A DNA stretch of 64,000 bases. Source: DASSFG01 sp035547915. Its GTDB lineage: Bacteria > Planctomycetota > Planctomycetia > Pirellulales > JAICIG01. A model generated the notes under the pieces. It had not been told where the DNA came from and ran no database searches. It saw only the letters and a list, made by a program, of their open reading frames with translations. The translations under genes and the position numbers were made by a program. This document shows positions 8,919-15,286 of the stretch, in pieces. Each line of letters opens with the position of its first letter. The stretch's first letter is position 1. The stretch covers positions 89,395 through 153,394 of the forward strand of contig DASZTS010000007.1 of the NCBI GenBank assembly GCA_035547915.1. Reading direction: 5' to 3'.

Positions 8919-10124
8919 TCAGTCGTCGATGGCCTGATAGGCCGACGTCCAGAAGTCGCGACACACGTTTGGCGGATTGGGCGAGGTCCAGCCCTGCTGG
9001 GTGAGCAACACGAGTACCATCTGTTCCGTGGGATCGGATCGCCACGAGGTGCCCATACCGCCGTCCCAGCCATACTGCCCGACCGTACCTGCTACGTCCG
9101 TTCGTCGGGTGACCACCGACACGCCGAAACCCCAACCCTGGCTGTCGAACTGGCCGGGGATCAGCCCCGACACGGCCTTCTGTTCGGCCGTTAGCTGGTC
9201 GGTGGTCATCGTCTCGACCGACGGCCGCGACAGGATGCGATCGTTGCCGTGTTTGCCTCCGTCGAGCATCATCTGACCGAAGGCCAGGTAGTCGTCGACC
9301 GTGGAGACGAGCCCGCCCGCGCCGGACGGGAAGGCCGGCGGATGGCTCCATTGGCCATCGGGCTTGTCGTAGGCCTCGACCTTGCCCGTCTTGAAATTTG
9401 CCCAATAAGCGGTCGCGAATCGGTCGAGCTTGGCGGCCGGCACGCTGAAGCCGGTGTCTTTCATGCCCAGCGGATCGAAGATACGCTCGCGCAGGAAGGT
9501 TTCCAGCGGTTGGCCGGCGGCGCGGGCGATCAACACACCCAACACGTCGGAGCCCGTGTTATACATCCACTTCTCGCCCGGCTGATGCATGAGCGGCAGC
9601 CTACCCAGCCGCCGCATCCATTCGTCCGGCGCGGGCGTGTTATCGGGGCTGGGCGGCCCCTGTCCGAGTTGTTCCTCCGCCATGGCTTTGCCGATGGGTG
9701 TCTGGCCGAAGGGGAACGCGAGACCGAAACCCATGCGGAACGTCAGTAGATCGCGGACGCTGATGGGCCGCTTGGCGGCGACGGTCTCGTCGAGCGGTCC
9801 GTCGATGCGTTTCAACACTTTGCGGTCGGCCAGTTCCGGCAGCAGCCGGTCGACCGGCTCGTCGAGTCGCAACTTGCACTCTTCCACGAGGATCATCGTG
9901 GCTGCCGCGATGATCGGCTTGGTCATCGACGCGATGCGGAAGATCGTATCGCGCCGCACCGGCTCATCTCCGCCCATCGCCAGTTTGCCGATTGCATCGA
10001 CATGGACCTCGCCCCGCCGGCAAACCAAGCCCACCAACCCCGGCATCTCTCCACGTTCCACGAAACCCGCCAGACAATCGTGTAGCCGCGCGAGTCGTTT
10101 CTCCGAAAATCCCCCTTTGTTCAT
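8919..10124 (-). CDS. class-C beta-lactamase-like serine hydrolase
   Basis: The 401-residue product belongs to the beta-lactamase/penicillin-binding-protein-like esterase family. The nucleophile motif SMTK is at residues 66-69, and the YNTGSDVLG segment corresponds to the Tyr motif region. The C-terminal VGQYGWDGGMGTSW stretch aligns with the usual third motif of EstB-type hydrolases. The likely activity is ester or peptide hydrolysis rather than beta-lactam resistance. The open frame extends upstream to a TTG inside repeat copy 2, but the ATG at 10124 is preceded by GGGAG and AAAGG and gives the usual family length. No signal peptide follows from this start, so it is probably cytoplasmic. 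Confidence 0.88.
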   Translation of the reverse strand: MNKGGFSEKRLARLHDCLAGFVERGEMPGLVGLVCRRGEVHVDAIGKLAMGGDEPVRRDTIFRIASMTKPIIAAATMILVEECKLRLDEPVDRLLPELADRKVLKRIDGPLDETVAAKRPISVRDLLTFRMGFGLAFPFGQTPIGKAMAEEQLGQGPPSPDNTPAPDEWMRRLGRLPLMHQPGEKWMYNTGSDVLGVLIARAAGQPLETFLRERIFDPLGMKDTGFSVPAAKLDRFATAYWANFKTGKVEAYDKPDGQWSHPPAFPSGAGGLVSTVDDYLAFGQMMLDGGKHGNDRILSRPSVETMTTDQLTAEQKAVSGLIPGQFDSQGWGFGVSVVTRRTDVAGTVGQYGWDGGMGTSWRSDPTEQMVLVLLTQQGWTSPNPPNVCRDFWTSAYQAIDD

Positions 10125-10225
10125 CACCTTTGTTCTCCCTTCTGTTTTGCTTGCCGCCTCTTCCGGCTCCGCCAACTTGGCGGCCAGCGGAGCGGGCGCC
10201 AATGCCGCCCCGGCCGCCGCCACCT

Positions 10226-10330
10226 TTAGAGCAACCGACAAAACCGGATCGAGCTTCGAAGAATCGGCGTTTCACCGCCGATTTTTGACCCACGGCGCTC
10301 CGGCTTCCAGGTTTTGTCAGCCGCTCTTAA
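10226..10330. repeat. dispersed ~104-bp terminal-inverted-repeat element, copy 2
   Basis: TTAGAGC at 10226 opens the copy and GCTCTTAA closes it. The inner hairpin is perfect here: AATCGGC pairs with GCCGATT around an eight-base loop (10262-10283), followed by a T run. The copy lies between the serine hydrolase start and the truncated IS1595 transposase. The transposase fragment's stop codon falls inside the repeat, so this copy marks the left edge of the accessory island. Confidence 0.85.
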
Positions 10331-10541
10331 AAACCGCCGTCGGCCGGTAGTCTGTTTTCTTACACTTGCGGCAAATGAAGAGTCGGCGGCTCTTGATATA
10401 GGTGCAGCGCTGGCAGCCGCACGTCGGACAGGTCACGCCGTTGGGCCAGCGGAGTTGCTTGATGAATTCGAGGCAGTTGTTCGGATCGGCGTAGTAGAGG
10501 ACCGCTTGTTGTAGGGTTTGTGGTACTTGTGTCTCGCTCAT
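10317..10541 (-). pseudogene. IS1595-family transposase, N-terminal fragment
   Basis: Only the first 74 codons remain. They encode the N-terminal zinc ribbon of IS1595-type transposases: LQQAVLYYADPNNCLEFIKQLRWPNG, then CPTCG, then ICRKCKK. After CKK the likeness ends and an unrelated tail runs into repeat copy 2, so the DDE catalytic domain is gone. AAAGGA sits nine bases before the ATG at 10541; the frame also opens at 10559. A TACAAT -10 with a weak TTTACG -35 upstream on this strand shows a once-functional promoter, divergent from the RHH gene. Confidence 0.75.
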
Positions 10542-10564
10542 TGCCAGCATTCCTTTCATGTCGT

Positions 10565-10643
10565 CCTCTATTGTACGGACGAAAAAGGATAGCGTAAAGG
10601 CGCAGGTAGTTGACTTTTACCTTTTTTGACCGTACATTAGAGG
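10565..10643. promoter_or_regulatory. 24-bp inverted repeat over divergent promoters (probable operator)
   Basis: The left arm, 10565-10588 (begins CCTCTATTGTACGG), and the right arm, 10620-10643, are reverse complements at 21 of 24 positions, with a 31-base spacer. The right arm contains TACATT and the left arm, read leftwards, contains TACAAT; each is the -10 of an outward promoter. A repressor bound to both arms would shut both genes, and the adjacent RHH protein is the natural candidate. That is inference. Confidence 0.6.
10610..10638 (+). promoter_or_regulatory. sigma-70-type promoter of the RHH operon
   Basis: TTGACT at 10610-10615, a 17-base spacer and TACATT at 10633-10638 form a near-consensus housekeeping promoter. 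The -10 ends only six bases before the ATG at 10645, so the transcript should be leaderless or nearly so. Confidence 0.6.
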
Positions 10644-10644
10644 C

Positions 10645-10872
10645 ATGGCACAACGCAAGAATACAACTCGTGGTCGCCCCCGCTCCGAACATCCTCGGGT
10701 GGAATACTTGGAAGTGCGAATCGACATGGACGAGAAGGAAGCCTTCAAGGAGGCCGCCGAGATAGAAGGCATTGCTTTGTCCGCTTGGGTGCGGCAGTAT
10801 TTGCGTCGTGCTGCTCGGCGTGTGCTTGAAGAGACGGGCAGGCCAGTGGCTTTTCTCACCAAAGGGCGATGA
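10645..10872 (+). CDS. ribbon-helix-helix (Arc/CopG-like) DNA-binding protein
   Basis: A 75-residue basic protein: a disordered basic N-terminus (AQRKNTTRGRPRSEHPR), a short beta strand (VEYLEVRIDMD), then two helices (EKEAFKEAAEIEG and SAWVRQYLRRAARRVLEE). This is the ribbon-helix-helix layout of small repressors, antitoxins and plasmid mobilisation factors. It is first in a tight run, with the next start 16 bases after its stop and a third seven bases after that. The inverted repeat upstream is the likely autoregulatory site. A type II antitoxin role is possible because of size and gene order, but the following protein is not a recognised toxin. Confidence 0.7.
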   Translation: MAQRKNTTRGRPRSEHPRVEYLEVRIDMDEKEAFKEAAEIEGIALSAWVRQYLRRAARRVLEETGRPVAFLTKGR

Positions 10873-10888
10873 CCGCAAGGAGAAGGCA

Positions 10889-11173
10889 ATGCCAAAAGGA
10901 GACAACTGCTGGGGGGAGTTGTACAGGGAACTTCGGGAGCAAATAGAAGCGAGACGATTTACCCTTTCCGTGGAGGAGATTCATCGACGAACAGGCACAA
11001 CAGTTTCACTCAATGAGTTGCGGAAACCAGGATACTGGAATGCGTGCCGTGACGGAGGGCCGAGTTGGGACACCGCACAAAAGAATGGCTTGGAACTCGA
11101 CTTCAATGTCGAGGATGACGGAAACGTGCATTTCGTAACATTCTTTCCAGCGATCAACGCCAACTCGGCATAA
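10889..11173 (+). CDS. unknown 94-residue protein of the island operon
   Basis: I do not recognise this protein with confidence. AAGGAG lies shortly before the ATG at 10889, so the start is well supported; the frame is open further upstream. It reads as a compact alpha/beta protein: a charged helix (YRELREQIEARRF), FTLSVEEIHRRTG, a polar centre with PGYWNA, and a C-terminal NGLELDFNVEDDGNVHFVTF. The order F-x-E-I, then YWN, then a hydrophobic C-terminal strand, loosely recalls DUF7662-type proteins. It could be the partner of the RHH protein or a helper of the GH99-like protein. Base composition is lower in GC than the chromosome around it. Confidence 0.65.
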   Translation: MPKGDNCWGELYRELREQIEARRFTLSVEEIHRRTGTTVSLNELRKPGYWNACRDGGPSWDTAQKNGLELDFNVEDDGNVHFVTFFPAINANSA

Positions 11174-11180
11174 CCCCCCA

Positions 11181-12185
11181 ATGCAGTTCGTCTTGGTATT
11201 TATGCTCTGCGCCGATATCGAGCTTAGCAAGCTTGAAGCTCCAACAATTGGGGTTTTCTACATTCCGTTTTGGACACTTAAGGATGAGAAACCTCAGCAC
11301 TGGGATACGGTTAAAGCATGGAAACATCCGTTTCCTTCCGGTGGTAAGTACGATTGTGAAGATCCGCAAGTCATCGAACGGCAAGTCAAGGCGATGAGGG
11401 ACTGTGGCATTCAGTTCATTGTCTTTGACGATACGAATTGTGTACTCGTTGACAACGGACAAATTGATCGTCGGATTAACACGTGGTTCGACTGGATGGA
11501 TAACCAGCCTGAGAAGGAAAGGCTGGGTCTAGCCATTTGTCCTGGAGGAGAGCTTAATCAACACAAGAATAGGGAGAGTTGGAGTATCGCCGTCAACTTC
11601 CTCTACGACAAATATGCTAGCCGTCCTTCGTATGCTAACCTCGATGGCAAGCCGCTTCTCTGTTGGTATGTACACGAGGATGTGTGGACAGATTGGGACG
11701 ATCCTCGATGGACAGTGCGGAAGACCTTCATTTTCCAACGTGCCGAAGACCAACGTAAGGACAAAGGATGGGGGGTTGGTAGTAAATGCCCCCTACCTAA
11801 CAACGAGTGTATGAGTATTATGCCATCCTGGCATAACCCAGGAGCCGATCCCCACGACTTCGTCCCGAAGAACAACGGGGAATTCTACAAACGATCCTGG
11901 CTAGAGGTGTTACGTCACCGCCCTCGCTATGTACTTATTTCAAGTTGGAACGAGTATAACGAGGATAGAGTTATCGAGGACAACTCGGCATCCCGTGACC
12001 AGTATATTCACTTGACAAAGGGATATATTGCGGCGGCACGGCAAAAGAAGGTTGACGGTTTCACTTATGAAATTGAAGGCGAACGTGGTTCTTACTTATG
12101 GAACAAAGATCACTGGACGAGGCGAGACGCCCCAAAGGGTGCAAAGCGGACCATCGTAGTTCCTAAGAATTACTTCACTAACTGA
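11181..12185 (+). CDS. glycoside hydrolase family 99-like (WbsX/GH71-type) protein
   Basis: The 334-residue product looks like a TIM-barrel of the GH99/GH71-like clan. It shows IGVFYIPFW at the first strand, DPQVIERQVKAMRDCGIQFIVFDD at the next, GKPLLCWYV in the middle and LISSWNEYNEDRVIE near the end, the usual WNE-type signature. Family members cleave alpha-mannosidic links or occur in polysaccharide clusters; the substrate here is unknown. Only a weak hydrophobic N-terminus is present (QFVLVFML), so export is uncertain, and the start has no ribbon of Shine-Dalgarno bases. Codon use is clearly more A/T-rich than flanking genes, and the gene ends next to a damaged plsC, both signs of transfer. 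Confidence 0.7.
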   Translation: MQFVLVFMLCADIELSKLEAPTIGVFYIPFWTLKDEKPQHWDTVKAWKHPFPSGGKYDCEDPQVIERQVKAMRDCGIQFIVFDDTNCVLVDNGQIDRRINTWFDWMDNQPEKERLGLAICPGGELNQHKNRESWSIAVNFLYDKYASRPSYANLDGKPLLCWYVHEDVWTDWDDPRWTVRKTFIFQRAEDQRKDKGWGVGSKCPLPNNECMSIMPSWHNPGADPHDFVPKNNGEFYKRSWLEVLRHRPRYVLISSWNEYNEDRVIEDNSASRDQYIHLTKGYIAAARQKKVDGFTYEIEGERGSYLWNKDHWTRRDAPKGAKRTIVVPKNYFTN

Positions 12186-12239
12186 CGTGGTATCTTGCGA
12201 TGCTTTTCCTTTGGTTGGGTTTTCGTGTTTTGAGCGTGG

Positions 12240-13269
12240 TTGCTCAAGCCGCCACCCGGCCACCCACTAGGGTGGCTGAGACAGGTATATTATTACCAAG
12301 ATTTCGGTCAACAGATGGCGCCGGGCGACGGTGTGCTGATCGCGCCCAACCATAGCCACGACAGCGATCCGCACGTGATGGATGGAGGTGGGTCGGCGCC
12401 TGAGACGGCAACTCCACTTCATGGCCGCGTGGCAGATCTTCCGGCCGCACTTCGGGTTCGATGGTTGGGTGCTGCAGCGCATGGGCGCGTTCAGCGTCGA
12501 TCGCGAAGGGTGCGATCGCAGCGCGATCCATCAGGCCACCGAAATCCTCACCACCGGCCGCGCCCTGGTGGTCTTTCCCGAAGGGGAGGTGTATCGGCTC
12601 AACGATCGTCTCACTCCGCTACTCGACGGCGTGGCCTTCATGGCGCTCAGCGCCCAGCGCGAACTGGCCAAGAGAGAAAGCGGTCGAAAGGTATGGGTGG
12701 TGCCGACGGCCATCCGTTATCGCTACGTCGACGACATACGATCCCGGCTCGCAACGGCCATCGAACGGCTGGAAGACCACATGCGCTACAAGCCCCCGCA
12801 CGGCTCGGAGCTGGCCGCGCGCATCCTGCACTACGGCGAATTGCTGTTGACCATCAAGGAGAAAGAGAAGCTCGGACGGTCGTTCGAAGGCGAAGGCGAT
12901 CTGGCGACCCGCATCGGCCGGCTGACGGAAACGCTGCTCGAACGTCACGAAAGGGCGTATCTCGAGCGTACGCCGTCGGCCGAGAATGTGGCCCTGCGCG
13001 TGAAGGCCCTGCGACGGAAACTATTCGAGCTCTGGACCGACGAAGCGAACGACGCCGAGGTGCGCCGTCTGGCCCGCGAGGCCCTCGACGACGTGCAGCT
13101 CGCGTTGCAGGCTTACAGTTATCCGGGGAATTACATCAGCGAGAAGCCGAGCATCGAACGCATGGCCGAGACGATCGAGAAACTGGAGGAGGATCTCGAC
13201 GGTTACGCCCGTCCCAAGGGACGGCCTAGCGCGATCGGCGTTTCAGCCCACCGCCGGCATCGGGTATAA
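12240..13269 (+). pseudogene. 1-acylglycerol-3-phosphate acyltransferase (plsC-like), frameshifted and N-truncated
   Basis: A PlsC-type acyltransferase split over two frames. The first frame carries the catalytic motif NHSHDSDP after GDGVLIAP. The second, from about 12382, carries MAAWQIF, GAFSVDREG, FPEGEVYRLND and a long helical C-terminus typical of planctomycete homologues. The frames join at GTGATGGATGGAGG near 12376-12389; removing one G restores a single frame (HVM-MEVGRR). The part before the motif is only about 35 codons and ends at a stop at 12231, shorter than in relatives, so the 5' end appears lost where the island joins. A base-calling error could explain the shift but not the short N-terminus. 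Confidence 0.7.
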
Positions 13270-13270
13270 T
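13265..13270 (+). promoter_or_regulatory. possible -10 element (TATAAT) for DUF502-hemC
   Basis: A perfect TATAAT lies at the very end of the plsC remnant, 125 bases before the DUF502 start. The -35 region (TTCAGC at 13242) is poor, so this is only suggestive. Confidence 0.3.
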
Positions 13271-13394
13271 GCGCGGCTGAGCGAATGCGTGGTTGCCAAC
13301 GACGGGCTCGGCGAGCGAGAAAATCACGCTGAGCTGACCGGCTTTGGCCGCCACACCCGTGAATGAGCCCCTTTCTGGCACGCCCGCCAGAGCT

Positions 13395-14318
13395 ATGCGA
13401 ACATCGTTACATCCGCGTCCACCCCGCCCACGTTCGCGGCTGTATCCGTTCCGCCGCGCCATCCTCAGCGGGCTGGGCGTCGTGCTGCCGCCGCTGCTGA
13501 CCATCGTCATCTTTCTCTGGGTCGGCGGCACCATCAAGCAGTACGCGCTCGAGCCGGTGACAGAGGGTAGCCGCAACGTGCTGGCCTGGTATTGGGCCCG
13601 CGAGGACGCCAATCAGCTCGCCGACCCGGCCGTCGCCCGGCACGTCGCCAACCAGTCGCCGGAGATCGCCATGCCGTCGGGCGATCGTTACGTGCGGCTG
13701 CCCAGCGGCACCTACGTTCCGCAGGAGGTCAAACAGGCCCTGCTGGAAGACAATCCCGACGGCGTCATCGTCAACGGCAACTTGCGGCAGGTCTACCGGC
13801 GGTATGTCGAGCTGCGCTATTTGCAACCGCACAAGGTCATTCCGGTCTTTCTGCTGCTGTTCCTGCTCATCCTGTACCTGCTTGGTAAATTCCTGGCGGC
13901 CGGCATGGGGCGCGTGCTGTGGAACATCGTGGAGCGGGGCATCCATCGTGTGCCGCTCGTCCGCAACGTATACGATTCGGTCAAGCAGATGACCGATTTC
14001 ATGTTCAACGAACGCGATCTGGGATACAAACGGGTGGTGGCCGTCGAATATCCGCGCAAAGGGGCCTGGTCGATCGGCTTCGTCACGGGCGAGAGCCTCG
14101 CCGATATCCGCGGGACGACCGGCGAGCCGATGGTCTCGTTGATGATCCCCGCCTCGCCCATGTCGGTGACGGGCTATATCGTCACGGTGCCCAAGAGCGA
14201 AACGATCGACCTCGACCTGACGATCGACCAGGCGCTCCAGTTCGTCATCAGTTGCGGCGTCGTCGTGCCTCCGCACCAATTGCCGCGGCCCGACTCGGTA
14301 GAAACGGCCCGCTCATGA
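13395..14318 (+). CDS. DUF502 family membrane protein
   Basis: This protein of about 307 residues matches the DUF502 family. A basic N-terminus precedes a first transmembrane segment (AILSGLGVVLPPLLTIVIFLWVGGTI), a loop region follows, and a second helix (VIPVFLLLFLLILYLLGKFLAAGMG) leads to the conserved domain with PLVRNVYDSVKQ, VVAVEYPRKGAWSIGFVTGE and MSVTGYIVTVP. The function is unknown. The ATG at 13395 is chosen; the frame is open slightly upstream. The last codons overlap the hemC start (ATGA), so hemC is translationally coupled. The roughly 90-residue loop between the helices is longer than in many relatives. Confidence 0.88.
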   Translation: MRTSLHPRPPRPRSRLYPFRRAILSGLGVVLPPLLTIVIFLWVGGTIKQYALEPVTEGSRNVLAWYWAREDANQLADPAVARHVANQSPEIAMPSGDRYVRLPSGTYVPQEVKQALLEDNPDGVIVNGNLRQVYRRYVELRYLQPHKVIPVFLLLFLLILYLLGKFLAAGMGRVLWNIVERGIHRVPLVRNVYDSVKQMTDFMFNERDLGYKRVVAVEYPRKGAWSIGFVTGESLADIRGTTGEPMVSLMIPASPMSVTGYIVTVPKSETIDLDLTIDQALQFVISCGVVVPPHQLPRPDSVETARS

Positions 14319-15241
14319 GCAATCCGTCTTCTCTGCGGCTGGGCACCCGCGCCAGCCCGCTCGCCCGCTGGCAGGCCGATTACGTGGCGGGTGAGCTGCG
14401 CCGCCTGGGGCACGAAGTCGAGCTGGTGCTGCTCTCGACCCGCGGCGACGAACAGCGTTCGGCTCCGCTCGGCGTCATCGGCGGTCAGGGTGTGTTCACC
14501 AAAGAGCTACAACGCGCGTTGCTGAACAACGAAATCGACCTGGCCGTCCACAGCCTCAAGGATCTGCCGACGGACGTGATCGAGGGCTTGCGGCTCGGAG
14601 CCATTCCCCGCCGCGCTCCGACCGCCGACGCTCTGATCAGCCGCGACGGGCGCTTGTTGGCCGAGTTGCCATCCGGCGCGGCGATCGGCACGGGAAGTCT
14701 GCGCCGCCGCGCCCAGCTTTGGCACGTGCGGAGTGATTTACGCATGCTCGACGTGCGGGGGAATGTCGACACACGGCTGCGCAAGCTGGCCGACCGGGAA
14801 TTCGATGCGCTGATTCTGGCACACGCCGGTTTGCTCCGGCTGGGGCTCGATAGGCAGATCACCGAAATCCTGTCCGATGAGATCATGCTGCCGGCCGTCG
14901 GCCAGGGCGCGCTCGGCATCGAAATCCGCAGCGCCGACGCGGAGCTGGATCTGTTGTTAAAACCGCTGGACGACGCCGAGACGCGAGCCGCCGCGACGGC
15001 CGAGCGGGCGATGCTCGCGGCATTGCGAGGAGGTTGCCTGGCGCCCGTGGGAGCCAAGGGGGAAGTGACGGCGGGAAAGCTGCGATTGCGCGGTGTGGTA
15101 TTGAGCGGCGATGGATCGCAACGACTCGCCGCGGATCAGATCGGGGCGCTTGCCGACGCTACAGCGCTCGGTCAGCGGGTGGCGGACGATCTCTTGGCGC
15201 AGGGGGCGGCGGCCGTCATTGCGGCGACGCGCACGGGATAA
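14315..15241 (+). CDS. hemC: porphobilinogen deaminase (hydroxymethylbilane synthase)
   Basis: A 308-residue enzyme that joins four porphobilinogen units into hydroxymethylbilane in haem synthesis. Family landmarks are LRLGTRASPLARWQA, LLSTRGDEQ, GVFTKELQRALL, DLAVHSLKDLPT, GTGSLRRRAQL, RGNVDTRLRKL and LPAVGQGALGIE. The cofactor-attachment cysteine sits in LRGGCLAPVGA. The ATG at 14315 overlaps the stop of the DUF502 gene, giving an ATGA junction. The length is normal and all the signatures are intact, so it should be functional. The downstream kinase gene is on the other strand and converges. Confidence 0.97.
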   Translation: MSNPSSLRLGTRASPLARWQADYVAGELRRLGHEVELVLLSTRGDEQRSAPLGVIGGQGVFTKELQRALLNNEIDLAVHSLKDLPTDVIEGLRLGAIPRRAPTADALISRDGRLLAELPSGAAIGTGSLRRRAQLWHVRSDLRMLDVRGNVDTRLRKLADREFDALILAHAGLLRLGLDRQITEILSDEIMLPAVGQGALGIEIRSADAELDLLLKPLDDAETRAAATAERAMLAALRGGCLAPVGAKGEVTAGKLRLRGVVLSGDGSQRLAADQIGALADATALGQRVADDLLAQGAAAVIAATRTG

Positions 15242-15286
15242 ACGACAGGATTTCTCGTCGGTGCCTTCGACCACACCAGCGGGCCG

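Noticed and set aside
10565..10643. Inverted repeat read as terminal repeats of an insertion sequence
   Set aside because: The arms enclose only 31 bases, lie between divergent starts and contain promoter elements, so an operator fits better.
12258..12280. GCCACCC-ACTA-GGGTGGC hairpin taken as a terminator of the GH99-like gene
   Set aside because: The stem is perfect but no T tract follows and it lies at the damaged start of the plsC remnant; function cannot be claimed.
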